From NCBI RefSeq assembly GCF_009707545.1, contig NZ_WLYK01000013.1:1-64000 (forward strand): a stretch of 64,000 nucleotides of DNA, written 5' to 3'. The position numbers and the translations under genes were made by a program. Shown piece by piece: positions 26,174 through 34,182 of the stretch; position 1 is the stretch's first letter, and each line of letters begins with the position of its first letter. This stretch comes from Nakamurella alba. GTDB lineage: Bacteria > Actinomycetota > Actinomycetes > Mycobacteriales > Nakamurellaceae. The notes beneath the pieces were generated by a model. It made no database searches. It was not told the origin of the DNA and saw only the letters and a list, made by a program, of their open reading frames with translations.

Positions 26174-26974
26174 ATGACCACCACAGAGCCCACCACCGCA
26201 GAGACCACCACCGCCACCAGCCGGATCGCCCTCGTCACCGGCGGCAACCGGGGCCTGGGCCGCAGCGAGGTCCTTGCCCTCGCCGCCGCCGGCAACGACA
26301 TCGTGCTGACCTACCGATCCGGCGAGGACCAGGCCGCACAGGTCGCGGACGCCGTGCGCGCCCTCGGCCGGCGCGCCGCGGTGCTGCAGCTGGACACCAC
26401 CGCCACCGGCACCTTCGAGCAGTTCGCCACCGACCTCACCGCCGTGCTGCGCGAGCAGTGGCAGCGGAACACCCTCGACATCCTTGTCAACAACGCCGGT
26501 TTCGCCGCACCGACCCCGCTCGGCGGGATCACCGTCGACACCGTGAACAGCCTGGTCGCGGTGCACTTCACCGGCGTGGTCATGTTGACCCAGACCCTCG
26601 TCCCGCTGCTGGCCGACGGCGGCCGGATCATCAACACCTCCACCGGTCTGGCCCGCTTCGTCGGCGACTTCGGCCTGTCGGTCTACGCGTCGATCAAGGG
26701 TGCTGTCGAGGTGTGGACCCGCTATCTCGCACAGGAACTCGGCGCCCGGCGGATCACCGTCAACGCCGTCGCGCCCGGTGCCACCGCCACCGACTTCGGG
26801 GGCGGTTCGCTGCGGGACGACGAGCAGGTACGGTCCGGATTGGCCACGGTCATCGCGATGGGACACGTGGGCCTGCCGGACGACATCGGCGCCGCGGTCG
26901 CGGCCATCGCTTCGGAGAACATGTCCTGGGTGACCGGCCAGCGCATCGAGGCCTCCGGCGGCATGCGGCTCTGA
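26174..26974 (+). CDS. SDR-family oxidoreductase (FabG-like)
   Basis: 266 residues. The cofactor site is VTGGNRGLGRSE (residues about 19-30), NNAG is near 98, and the catalytic triad is Ser in NTSTGLARF with YASIK. It lacks a family-specific signature, so the substrate is unknown. The start ATG begins with a Thr-rich leader (MTTTEPTTAETTTATS). It is followed 13 bp later by an XRE regulator in the same direction, and pairs of this kind are often autoregulated. Both run opposite to the Tad genes on either side and split that locus. Confidence 0.85.
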   Translation: MTTTEPTTAETTTATSRIALVTGGNRGLGRSEVLALAAAGNDIVLTYRSGEDQAAQVADAVRALGRRAAVLQLDTTATGTFEQFATDLTAVLREQWQRNTLDILVNNAGFAAPTPLGGITVDTVNSLVAVHFTGVVMLTQTLVPLLADGGRIINTSTGLARFVGDFGLSVYASIKGAVEVWTRYLAQELGARRITVNAVAPGATATDFGGGSLRDDEQVRSGLATVIAMGHVGLPDDIGAAVAAIASENMSWVTGQRIEASGGMRL

Positions 26975-26987
26975 GGGGGGCAGACTG

Positions 26988-27833
26988 ATGACCGTGGACC
27001 GCGCCCAGCTCGCCGACTTCCTCCGCACCCGCCGGGAGAGCCTGTCCCCGGAGGACGTCGGCCTCCCCCGAGGCAGCCGGCGCCGGACCGGCGGCCTGCG
27101 CCGCGAGGAGGTGGCCGCGCTGTCCGGGATGTCGACGGACTACTACACCCGCATCGAGCAGCAGCGGGGCAGTCATCCGTCGGAGCAGATCCTGGCCGCG
27201 CTGGCCCGCGGGATGCACCTGTCGTTGGACGAACGCGACCACCTGTTCCGGCTGGCCGGTCATCCGGCGCCGGAACGGGTGCGCCGCAGCGACCACGTCG
27301 ACGCCGGACTCATGCGGATCCTGGACCGGTTGTCCGACACCCCGGCAATGGTGATCGGTCCGCTCGGCGAGACGCTGCTGCAGACGCCGCCCGCCGTCGC
27401 GCTGTTCGGGAACGAGACCGAGTTCGAGGGACTGGAGAGGTACGCGCCGTTCCGGTTCTTCACCCGTAAGCAGAACCGGAACCTTTATCCCGAGGAGGAC
27501 CGTTCGTTGCGGGGCCGCCAGTTCGCCGCGGACCTGCGCACGGCACTGGCCAGGGACGGCGCGGGATCGAGAGCACAGGAGGTCGTCGATGCCCTGCTGG
27601 CGCGGAGCGCGGAGTTCGCGGCCATCTGGGCCGAACACGAGGTGGGCCGCAAGCACAGTCAGCTCAAGCGACTGATCCACCCGGAGGTCGGCGAGCTCGA
27701 GGTGTACTGCCAGACCCTCTACGACATCGAGCAACTGCAGGGCCTGCTGGTCTTCACCGCCACCCCGGGCACGCCGAGTTACGAGAAGCTGCAACTGCTC
27801 TCGGTGATCGGCGCACAGATCCTGGGCAGCTGA
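26988..27833 (+). CDS. XRE-family regulator with MmyB-like ligand-binding domain
   Basis: 281 residues. The N-terminal helix-turn-helix is RRTGGLRREEVAALSGMSTDYYTRIEQQRG (residues 32-61), followed by a C-terminal domain of the MmyB-like PAS-related type (ALFGNETEFEG, NRNLYPEEDRSLRG). These regulators typically control an adjacent oxidoreductase and sense a small lipid or aromatic ligand. The ATG has AGGGGGG 6 nt upstream. Probably co-transcribed with, and regulating, the SDR gene upstream. Confidence 0.85.
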   Translation: MTVDRAQLADFLRTRRESLSPEDVGLPRGSRRRTGGLRREEVAALSGMSTDYYTRIEQQRGSHPSEQILAALARGMHLSLDERDHLFRLAGHPAPERVRRSDHVDAGLMRILDRLSDTPAMVIGPLGETLLQTPPAVALFGNETEFEGLERYAPFRFFTRKQNRNLYPEEDRSLRGRQFAADLRTALARDGAGSRAQEVVDALLARSAEFAAIWAEHEVGRKHSQLKRLIHPEVGELEVYCQTLYDIEQLQGLLVFTATPGTPSYEKLQLLSVIGAQILGS

Positions 27834-27842
27834 GACGGCCCT

Positions 27843-28634
27843 TCAGAAGACCGACAGGCCGCGCAGCAACCCCAGCACCACCGGAGCCAGCCCGAGGCAG
27901 AGGAACGCCGGCAGGAAGCAGACCGTGAGCGGGCCGGTGATCAGCACCCCGGCCCGCCCGGCACTGCGCTCCAGGTCCTGGATTCCCCTGGCCCGCAACC
28001 GGTCCGCGTGCTCACGGACCGCCCCGGCCAGCGCGGCGCCGCCCAGCTCGGACCGGCACACCGCTGCCGCGAGCGGTGCCAGGTCGTCGTCGGATTCCGC
28101 GGCGCGCCACGCGATCTCGGCAGACGCACCCATGTCGGTGAGCGCGGCCACCGAGACCAGGGTGTCCAGCGGGCCCGTGACACCGGGCGCCCTGGGAGCC
28201 GCGCGACCGGCGAGCAGCCGCGCGACCACGCCGACGGCCCGCCCCATCGGCTGGCCCGCCGCGACACAGGCCGCGACCAGGTCCGAGCACTCCGCGAGAA
28301 GCCGCCGGTCGGACCGTTCCTGGGCCGGGGTGCGCCGAACCGGCCGCCGGTGCACCAGCACTCCGGCCAGGACCGCCGCCGGTACCGACCACCACACCTC
28401 CACGCCGAGCAGGAACCCGGTGGCCAGCATCCCGGCCGCCGCGACCACCACCTCCCGGAGTCTGGCACTGCCGGTGTGCCGACGGCCGTCCGCCGGACCC
28501 GGTCGTGGGGCGGGCCAGAGCGCCAGGGCCGCTGCGAGCAGCAGGGCCGCGATCGGCATCGGGTCGAGGGGCAAGGAATCGAGGGGCAAGGAGTCGAGGG
28601 GTAAGGGATCGAGTGCGTGCGGGCCGGCGGTCAT
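27843..28634 (-). CDS. tadC: TadC-like pilus assembly membrane protein (Rv3657c-like)
   Basis: 263 residues with a type II secretion F-domain-like architecture: two N-terminal hydrophobic spans (MPIAALLLAAALALW and VVVAAAGMLATGFLLGV), a cytoplasmic loop with AVCRSELGGAALAGAVREHADRLR, then two C-terminal spans (ITGPLTVCFLPAFLCLGLAPVVLG). The N-terminus has three copies of LPLDS/P. The ATG overlaps the TadB stop (ATGA). Last gene of the cpaE-tadABC operon; it converges with the XRE gene, 9 bp apart. Confidence 0.85.
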   Translation of the reverse strand: MTAGPHALDPLPLDSLPLDSLPLDPMPIAALLLAAALALWPAPRPGPADGRRHTGSARLREVVVAAAGMLATGFLLGVEVWWSVPAAVLAGVLVHRRPVRRTPAQERSDRRLLAECSDLVAACVAAGQPMGRAVGVVARLLAGRAAPRAPGVTGPLDTLVSVAALTDMGASAEIAWRAAESDDDLAPLAAAVCRSELGGAALAGAVREHADRLRARGIQDLERSAGRAGVLITGPLTVCFLPAFLCLGLAPVVLGLLRGLSVF

Positions 28635-29341
28635 CGCACGATCCGGGCGGTCCAGAGCAGACCGGCGCAGGTCAGCGCCACCCCGGTGAGCAGCAGGACA
28701 GCGCCCGCACCGCTGCCGGCCAGTACCGCCAGTGGGTCGGCCCCCATCCCGTAGCCGAGCAGGATCCCCAGTACCGGGAGGGCTGCCAGTACCCAGCCGG
28801 ACAGCCTCGGACCGGCCAGTTGTCCGGCACGGGCCCGGCCGACGGCGGCCAGGTCGTCGAGATCCCGCGCCAGCGCCTCGAGCACGACGACCCACGGCAG
28901 TCCGAACCTCTCCGCCAGGACCCGGCCGTCGGTCAGCCGGCGGTGCACCTCGACGGCCTCCGCCGGGACCTCGGCGACCCGTAGCCCGGACTCCGGCGAT
29001 GCCCCCGCGCGCAGTTCCCGGACCAACGTGCGGACCGCCGCTGCGGCCGCGTCGTCGAGTCGCCGTGCGGCCCGGGTCCGCAACTCTCCGCGGACCACCG
29101 CCACGCAACTGCCGGCCAGTAACGCGGATGCCACGGCGATCGGCACCGACCCGGCCAGCATTCCCGGTGCTGCCGCCGTGCCGGCGATCGCCGGCACGAT
29201 CCACCGGCCACTGATCCGCCCGACGCCGATCGCGGCCGGCCCGGGCCCTCGGCCCGGGCGCAACGAGCGGCCGGGAGCTCGCGGACCGGGAGCCGGCCAG
29301 ATCAGCAGCCCGGCGGCGACGACCAGCACCACAGTCAGCAC
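28631..29341 (-). CDS. tadB: TadB-like pilus assembly membrane protein (Rv3658c-like)
   Basis: 236 residues. It has hydrophobic spans at the N-terminus, near WIVPAIAGTAAAPGMLAG, and two at the C-terminus (GWVLAALPVLGILLGYGMG and AGAVLLLTGVALTCAGLLW). The middle is a soluble F-domain-like stretch (LVRELRAGASPESGLRVA). It should form the inner-membrane platform with TadC that the TadA ATPase drives. The GTG start overlaps the tadA stop by 7 bp. Confidence 0.85.
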   Translation of the reverse strand: MLTVVLVVAAGLLIWPAPGPRAPGRSLRPGRGPGPAAIGVGRISGRWIVPAIAGTAAAPGMLAGSVPIAVASALLAGSCVAVVRGELRTRAARRLDDAAAAAVRTLVRELRAGASPESGLRVAEVPAEAVEVHRRLTDGRVLAERFGLPWVVVLEALARDLDDLAAVGRARAGQLAGPRLSGWVLAALPVLGILLGYGMGADPLAVLAGSGAGAVLLLTGVALTCAGLLWTARIVR

Positions 29342-30540
29342 GGCGGGTCGATCCCGCGGCCGGCCAACAGGTCCCGGAGCAGCGCCATGCCCTCGAGCAC
29401 CGGCGCGCCGTCCGCGACCGCCGGGATCACTTCCACCGGGCCACCGCCGGTCCGGCGGGTGACGCCGACGGTGGACAGCACACGCCCGGTCGGGGTCCGC
29501 CGCATCTGCAGCACCACCTGCACGGCCCCGGCCAGCTGGGCGTGCAGCGCGGTCCGGTCCAACCCGGCCATCGCGGCCAACGCCTCCAACCTGGCCGGGA
29601 CCTCGGCCGCAGTGTTCGCATGCAGGGTGCCGCCGCCACCCTCGTGGCCGGTGTTGAGCGCGGCGAGCAGTTCCACCACCTCAGGGCCACGCACCTCTCC
29701 CAGCACGATCCGGTCCGGGCGCATCCGCAACGCCTGCCGCACCAACTCCCGCAGCGGCACCGCGCCGGCACCCTCGACGTTGGCGATCCGGCCGACCAAC
29801 CGCACAACGTGCGGGTGCGCGGGGCGTAGTTCCTCCGCGTCCTCGACGACCACCACCCGCTCTCCCTCCGGCACCGCGGCGAGCACGGCACCGAGCAGGG
29901 TCGTCTTGCCGGAACCGGTCCCACCGCCGATCAGGAAGGCCAGTCGGGCATCGATCACGGCGCGCAGCACCGGGGCGACCGCACCGGGTAGGGTGCCCGA
30001 ACCGGCCAGCCGGTCCAGGTCGTGGCGGGACGGGCGGAGCACCCGGAGCGACAGGCAGGCGCCGGACACGGCGACAGGCGGGATCACCGCGTGCAGCCGG
30101 GTGCCGTCGGGCAGCCGCGCATCGACGTACGGCAGGGCCTCGTCGAGGCGGCGACCCGCGGCCGCGGCGAGCCTCCGGGCCAATCGCTGCACTGCCGCCT
30201 CATCGGGGAAGCGCACGTCGGTCGGTTCCCACCCGTCGCCGCGGTCCACCCGGACGTCGTCGGGTGCGTTCACCACGACGTCGGTGGTCCGCGGATCGGC
30301 CAGCAGTGGCTCGAGCACACCCGACCCGCGCAGCTCGTTCTCCATGATCCGCAGGAGCCGGAGCATCGCCGCATCGCTGACCGGTCCCGGCAGCTCGGCA
30401 CGGAGAGCGGTGGCGATCGCGGCCCCTTCCGGCTCGGTGCGCGCGTCGGCGACCCTGCGCTGCACCGCCTCCACCAGCTCGTCGGTCACCGGCGGCAGCT
30501 CCGCCGGTGAGCCGCCCCTGGACACGCCTGCGGCCGTCAT
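29335..30540 (-). CDS. tadA: TadA/CpaF-type secretion ATPase (Rv3659c-like)
   Basis: 401 residues. It has the Walker A box GGGTGSGKTTLLGAVL (about 211-226), acidic VVVVEDAEELRP, the Asp box and Walker B in MRPDRIVLGEVRGPEVVELLAALNTGH, and the His box GGGGTLHANTAAE. It powers assembly of the Flp-type pilus from the cytoplasmic side. It overlaps cpaE upstream (ATGA) and tadB downstream, a tightly coupled operon. Confidence 0.92.
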   Translation of the reverse strand: MTAAGVSRGGSPAELPPVTDELVEAVQRRVADARTEPEGAAIATALRAELPGPVSDAAMLRLLRIMENELRGSGVLEPLLADPRTTDVVVNAPDDVRVDRGDGWEPTDVRFPDEAAVQRLARRLAAAAGRRLDEALPYVDARLPDGTRLHAVIPPVAVSGACLSLRVLRPSRHDLDRLAGSGTLPGAVAPVLRAVIDARLAFLIGGGTGSGKTTLLGAVLAAVPEGERVVVVEDAEELRPAHPHVVRLVGRIANVEGAGAVPLRELVRQALRMRPDRIVLGEVRGPEVVELLAALNTGHEGGGGTLHANTAAEVPARLEALAAMAGLDRTALHAQLAGAVQVVLQMRRTPTGRVLSTVGVTRRTGGGPVEVIPAVADGAPVLEGMALLRDLLAGRGIDPPC

Positions 30541-31610
30541 GCCACACGGTCGAGGACGCGGGCGGCCGCGACGGCCAGCGGACCGCGCCCACGGTGGCCG
30601 GGCGGGCGTCCGTGTTCCAGATCCCGGGCCAGTCCCGGCTCGGGGCGGTAGCCGGCCAGCAACTCGACCCCGAGCGCGGCGGCGATCTCCTCGGGTCCGA
30701 CACCACCCGGCGCCGGACCACGCACGACCAGACCAGGTTCGGCACCGAGCGCCCGGATCCGTTCGACGGCACGCTCGGCGGCGAATCCACCGCGCACGTC
30801 CGACGTGGTGACCAGGACGACGAGATCGGCGACGCCGATCACCAGGTCCGACGCGGGCTCGGGATGCCCCGGCAGATCGGCGACGAACAGGTCACCGGCC
30901 CGCCGCACGGACCGGACCACCACCTCGACCGTCGCCGACGGAGCCGGCACCGGAGCGGTGCGGTCGTGACCCAGCACCGACACCCGTCCCCGTGCGACCG
31001 GGATCCCGGGCAGCGAGCGGTGCAGCGCCTGCGCCCCGAGGCTCCCGGTGGGCGCGTGCAACGCCTCCCAGCGTGCACCCTCCTGCTCCTCGACACCGAG
31101 CAGCAGGTCGAGCCCGGCACCCCACGGGTCGCCGTCCCCCAGCACCACCTGCCGGCCACGACCGGCCGCCACCAGTGCCAACGCCGCCGCGAACACGGAG
31201 GTGCCGACGCCACCGGCCGCTCCCGTGACCGCGACGACCCGGCCGCCCTCCGGCCCCGGTGCGGCCGCCTCGGTGAGCGCACCGACGAGGGCCGCGTCGT
31301 CGACATCGAGGTCGTGGACGGCCGACACGCCCAGCGCCAACAGCGAGGGCCAGTCGACCGGCGGACCGGAGCCGCGCCCGGGTCCGGTGACGGCGAGGAC
31401 CCCGTCCCGGCGGGTCGGGGCCGACGCCAGCAGGCGGTCGGCGACGGCCGCATCCAGCAGCACCACCGGGGCGGTGCGCCAGGCCTGCCGGGACACCGGC
31501 AGCCGGCTGTGCAGCACCTCGACCTGGGCGGCCGCGGCGACACGGAGCAATTCGTCGAGGACGAGCTCGTCCTCGGTGATCAGCAGTGGCAGTCCCGACA
31601 TGCCGTTCAT
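30537..31610 (-). CDS. cpaE: CpaE-like/septum-site-determining-type ATPase (Rv3660c-like)
   Basis: 357 residues. A degenerate receiver-like N-terminus (LPLLITEDELVLDELLRVAAAA) is followed by a MinD/ParA-type P-loop region, VVAVTGAAGGVGTSVFAAALAL. The Lys of the KGGxGKT box is replaced (GAAGGVGTSV), so ATP use may be altered. It then reads VVLGDGDPWGAGLDLLLG and LVVLVTTSDVRG. CpaE proteins localise Tad pilus assembly. The start ATG at 31610 is chosen; a second Met three codons later is possible. Confidence 0.85.
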   Translation of the reverse strand: MNGMSGLPLLITEDELVLDELLRVAAAAQVEVLHSRLPVSRQAWRTAPVVLLDAAVADRLLASAPTRRDGVLAVTGPGRGSGPPVDWPSLLALGVSAVHDLDVDDAALVGALTEAAAPGPEGGRVVAVTGAAGGVGTSVFAAALALVAAGRGRQVVLGDGDPWGAGLDLLLGVEEQEGARWEALHAPTGSLGAQALHRSLPGIPVARGRVSVLGHDRTAPVPAPSATVEVVVRSVRRAGDLFVADLPGHPEPASDLVIGVADLVVLVTTSDVRGGFAAERAVERIRALGAEPGLVVRGPAPGGVGPEEIAAALGVELLAGYRPEPGLARDLEHGRPPGHRGRGPLAVAAARVLDRVA

Positions 31611-31748
31611 ACCAACCTGCCCCGGGCCGGCGGTGGGATCGGGCCGGCCGGCCCTGTGGACGGATCCGGGTCTGTGGACAGATCCGCACCGACAGATCGC
31701 CACGGCGCAGCGACGTCGCCGCACCCCCGGCCGCTCCGAGGAGTCCGG

Positions 31749-32123
31749 TCAGGCCGGGTCGCAGACCTGCCCGTCGAGGTGCCGACGGTTGGCCTCGATG
31801 ACGCGGTCCAGCAGCACGCGGGTCCGCACCAACTCGTCGATCCGGGTGTCCAGCCCCTCGCGCTCCTGCACCAGGCGGTGCCAGGCCAGTTCGGTGTTCG
31901 CATCGCTCGGCGCATCGACGCATGGCAGCACCGCGGCGATGGTCCTGCTGGACAGCCCTGCGGCATAGAGGTTCTGGATGAAAGTGACCCGCTCGAGGTC
32001 CTCGTCGCCGTAGGTGCGCTGGCCCCCACTGCTGCGTGCGCTGGTCAGCAGCCCCTGCTCCTCGTAGTAGCGCAGGGACCGCACACTCACGCCGGCCCGT
32101 CCGGCGAGTTCGCCGATCCGCAT
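31749..32123 (-). CDS. MerR-family transcriptional regulator
   Basis: 124 residues. The MerR helix-turn-helix is MRIGELAGRAGVSVRSLRYYEEQGLL at the extreme N-terminus, then a wing (GGQRTYGDEDLERVTFIQNLYAAG) and a long C-terminal coiled coil (ELAWHRLVQEREGLDTRIDELVRTRVLLD). The C-terminus has two scattered Cys (LPCVDAP, QVCDPA) rather than a SoxR or CueR metal site, so the effector is unknown. The start at 32123 has GGGAGGT 3-4 nt upstream. Confidence 0.88.
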   Translation of the reverse strand: MRIGELAGRAGVSVRSLRYYEEQGLLTSARSSGGQRTYGDEDLERVTFIQNLYAAGLSSRTIAAVLPCVDAPSDANTELAWHRLVQEREGLDTRIDELVRTRVLLDRVIEANRRHLDGQVCDPA

Positions 32124-32370
32124 CGCACCTCCCGATCGCACCTCGCACGCGAGATCCGTGACGGCGTCACGGTTCGGGCCGGCACCGGCGACGACATCCC
32201 TGTCACCGCGTGCGTTCAGAGCTTGACCCTGACGTCAATGGTAGCTCCGGAGCTTCGACCCCGGCGGGGACGAGGAACTGGGGAGTCAGGCACACCCTCC
32301 GCACGCCGGAGCGGGAGGCCAGGATCGGTGATGCCCGGAAATTGCCCGAATGAGCCGCCTGAGAATAGGG

Positions 32371-32467
32371 GCGGCCCCCGCCAGGGGGGGAGGCGGGGGC
32401 CGCGGGGGTTCAGCTCCGGGGGGTTGAGCTGAACCCGGGGTCGGTTCCGGGGGGGTGGGAACCGACC
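32371..32467 (-). ncRNA. 6C small RNA (B11-like)
   Basis: Three successive perfect hairpins: 32441-32465 (8-bp stem), 32406-32436 (11-bp) and 32371-32403 (12-bp). Each loop is 9 nt and, read leftward, holds 7, 6 and 7 consecutive C. C-runs of six or more in hairpin loops define the actinobacterial 6C RNA. In M. tuberculosis the 6C RNA (B11) lies beside Rv3660c, and the same neighbourhood is present here. The last hairpin would be the terminator, followed by CCCTATTCTC. Predicted length is about 97 nt, close to the 93-nt mycobacterial RNA. Having C-rich loops on all three hairpins is unusual; most have two. Confidence 0.9.
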
Positions 32468-32473
32468 TCGCCA

Positions 32474-32479
32474 ACTGTA
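32474..32479 (-). promoter_or_regulatory. -10 element of the 6C RNA
   Basis: Read leftward, TACAGT ends 6-7 nt before the first hairpin, so the start site would be near 32467. A -35 17 nt further upstream reads GTGCCG, a weak match. Confidence 0.5.
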
Positions 32480-32607
32480 GCGCGCGCAACCCTGTTCGGC
32501 ACCCCTGTGCCATGACACAGCACCACTTTTTCTGCCCGGGAACCCGAAATCACCCGATCGGGTCTGCGTTGCTGAATCGATCCGGTGGATCCGAACAGTG
32601 TTCCGGG

Positions 32608-32636
32608 TTGCCGCATGCCTTCGACCGCGCTAAACC
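32608..32636 (+). promoter_or_regulatory. promoter of the Ms1-like RNA
   Basis: TTGCCG (32608-32613), a 17-nt spacer, TAAACC (32631-32636). A start near 32643 would give an RNA of about 235 nt ending at the terminator at 32838-32875. Confidence 0.45.
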
Positions 32637-32642
32637 TGAATC

Positions 32643-32880
32643 ACGGACCCCCGTTCGGCCAAGGTCTGTCGTGGAGGAGAAACGGCAGCCCACCCGTGCG
32701 GAGCTCCGGACCCGGGAGACCGGTACCCACTCACCGCTTGCACCGCGACAGGTACGTCGTGAGGTCCCACCGCGAGACTCGCGGAGTCCGATGAACGACG
32801 AGCGTGGTGAGCTTGGTAGCCGGTCAGAGCGGGTGGGAACGGCGTCGTCATGGAGTTCTCCGTGACGACGCCGTTCTTCT
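32643..32880 (+). ncRNA. probable Ms1 (MTS2823-type, 6S-like) RNA
   Basis: The region is non-coding in style and ends in a strong terminator. Its two halves pair over a long distance: CCCACCCG (32689-32696) with CGGGTGGG (32830-32837), and GACCGGTACC (32718-32727) with GGTAGCCGGTC (32815-32825, one bulge). An inner hairpin CCGCGA/TCGCGG lies at 32770-32784. A long interrupted hairpin is the 6S-like shape of mycobacterial Ms1, which binds core RNA polymerase. In M. tuberculosis MTS2823 lies between Rv3661 and Rv3662c on this strand, close to the 6C RNA. Here it lies between 6C and the Rv3662c-like gene. Identity rests on position and shape; the 5' end is estimated. Confidence 0.65.
32838..32878 (+). 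terminator. terminator of the Ms1-like RNA
   Basis: AACGGCGTCGTCA (32838-32850) pairs perfectly with TGACGACGCCGTT (32863-32875), 12-nt loop, then CTTCT. Confidence 0.85.
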
Positions 32881-33189
32881 GTCCGGCGCGGCCGACGCCC
32901 CGGACCGCCGGCAGGCCACCCGGCGCCGTCCGTTCGGGAACGATCGGCCGGAGCCGGACGGCTGATCCCACAGCAACGCCGCAGGGCCCTTCGGGGACAT
33001 GGCCACCGATCCGTGCGGCGGTCGATCGGCAACACGGACGGCACAGTGACCGGGGTGCCACCCACCCGGCCCTCCAACACACTGTCGGCCCACCGATCGG
33101 AGCGTCGCCATAACGCTGTGTTGATCTTGCCATCGGCGTGCGCAGCGCAATCCATGCTGCTGCATACAGTTGCGGGCGGCTGCGGACAA
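32881..33189. other. intergenic region without recognised content
   Basis: About 310 bp between the RNA terminator and the stop of the leftward Fic-like gene. Short frames here lack ribosome binding sites and family resemblance. I see no tRNA, repeat or clear promoter. Confidence 0.6.
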
Positions 33190-33942
33190 CTAACCCGCGG
33201 CCGCGTCGGCGATCGTCCGGCCCTCCCGCGCACCCAGCTCGACGGCCTCGGCCACCGCAATCATCCAACCGGCGAGTCCCGCGGCCGTGCCCTCGGCATA
33301 TCCGGCAGCTGCGGACGCATAGGCCGCACCGGCCCGCAGATGCCCGACTTCGGGGACGGTCAGGCCGCGTGGGTCGAGTCCGGTCGACATCATCGTCAGT
33401 CGCGCGGCCGCCCGGGCCACCACGCCGTCGGCGGTGCCGAAGGGCCGGAGGGTCAGCAGTTCCCCGTGCACCACGGCGACCAGCACGATCGGATCCCACG
33501 GGCGCCGGACGACCAGGTCCGCCACGGCGGCCAGCCGGGCCCCGATCCCCGGCTCGGACACCCGGGGGCGGCCGAGTTCGGCGCCGGGCAGGTCGGCAGC
33601 GGCCAGGGTGTGCAGCCGGGCCAGCACCTGCAGCGGTGCCCGGGACCAGGTCTCGACCGATTCCGGGAGTGCCGCTCCGACCCGGAGCGCGCCGGCGAGC
33701 ACCGGGTCGTCGACGACCCCGGCATCGGCGAGGTCGGGTCCGCCGGGCAGCACCATCGACCCGCCGTCCAGTCCTGCGGAGGCGCGCGCAGCACGAACGG
33801 TGGCCACCGCGGCGGTCTTCGCAAAGCCGCGCTGGTTGGTCGGATGGCGGTGCAGCGCACGGGCTGCCGTCGTCGCACGGCCGGCGGCGTCGGCGACTCC
33901 GGGCAGGAGCAGCGGATCGGCCGGGCCCGGGCGGTCGGGCAT
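33190..33942 (-). CDS. degenerate Fic-fold protein (Rv3662c-like)
   Basis: About 250 residues, mostly Ala-rich helices. Residues near 165-200 read VVHGELLTLRPFGTADGVVARAAARL, which follows the Fic layout HxELLxIHPFxDGNGRxxR. The catalytic His is Arg (RPF) and the GNGR anion site is lost (TADGVV), so AMPylation is unlikely. It matches the position of M. tuberculosis Rv3662c, next to the Ms1 RNA and upstream of acs. The start is uncertain: ATG at 33942 is chosen; a GTG seven codons upstream is possible. Homologues are sometimes labelled oxidoreductase without basis that I can see. Confidence 0.65.
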   Translation of the reverse strand: MPDRPGPADPLLLPGVADAAGRATTAARALHRHPTNQRGFAKTAAVATVRAARASAGLDGGSMVLPGGPDLADAGVVDDPVLAGALRVGAALPESVETWSRAPLQVLARLHTLAAADLPGAELGRPRVSEPGIGARLAAVADLVVRRPWDPIVLVAVVHGELLTLRPFGTADGVVARAAARLTMMSTGLDPRGLTVPEVGHLRAGAAYASAAAGYAEGTAAGLAGWMIAVAEAVELGAREGRTIADAAAG

Positions 33943-34182
33943 GGACTGAGAACCTTCGGGCACGTTCGTACCGTAGCGATCGACCGCCCATCGCTCCGCC
34001 GGCACCGTCCGTCGGAACAGGACGCCCCGCAGCGCCGCTGCAGCGCGGGGAGCGGTAGTTTCGGCTGCAGGTCCTGGTGTCGCCGACGCCGGGACGTGCA
34101 CAGCGCCCGACGTCGCCGCGCTGACGCCGCCGGTGGTGTCCGGCGGCGCTCACCGTAGGCAGCCAGAAGAAGGAGCCCGGTG

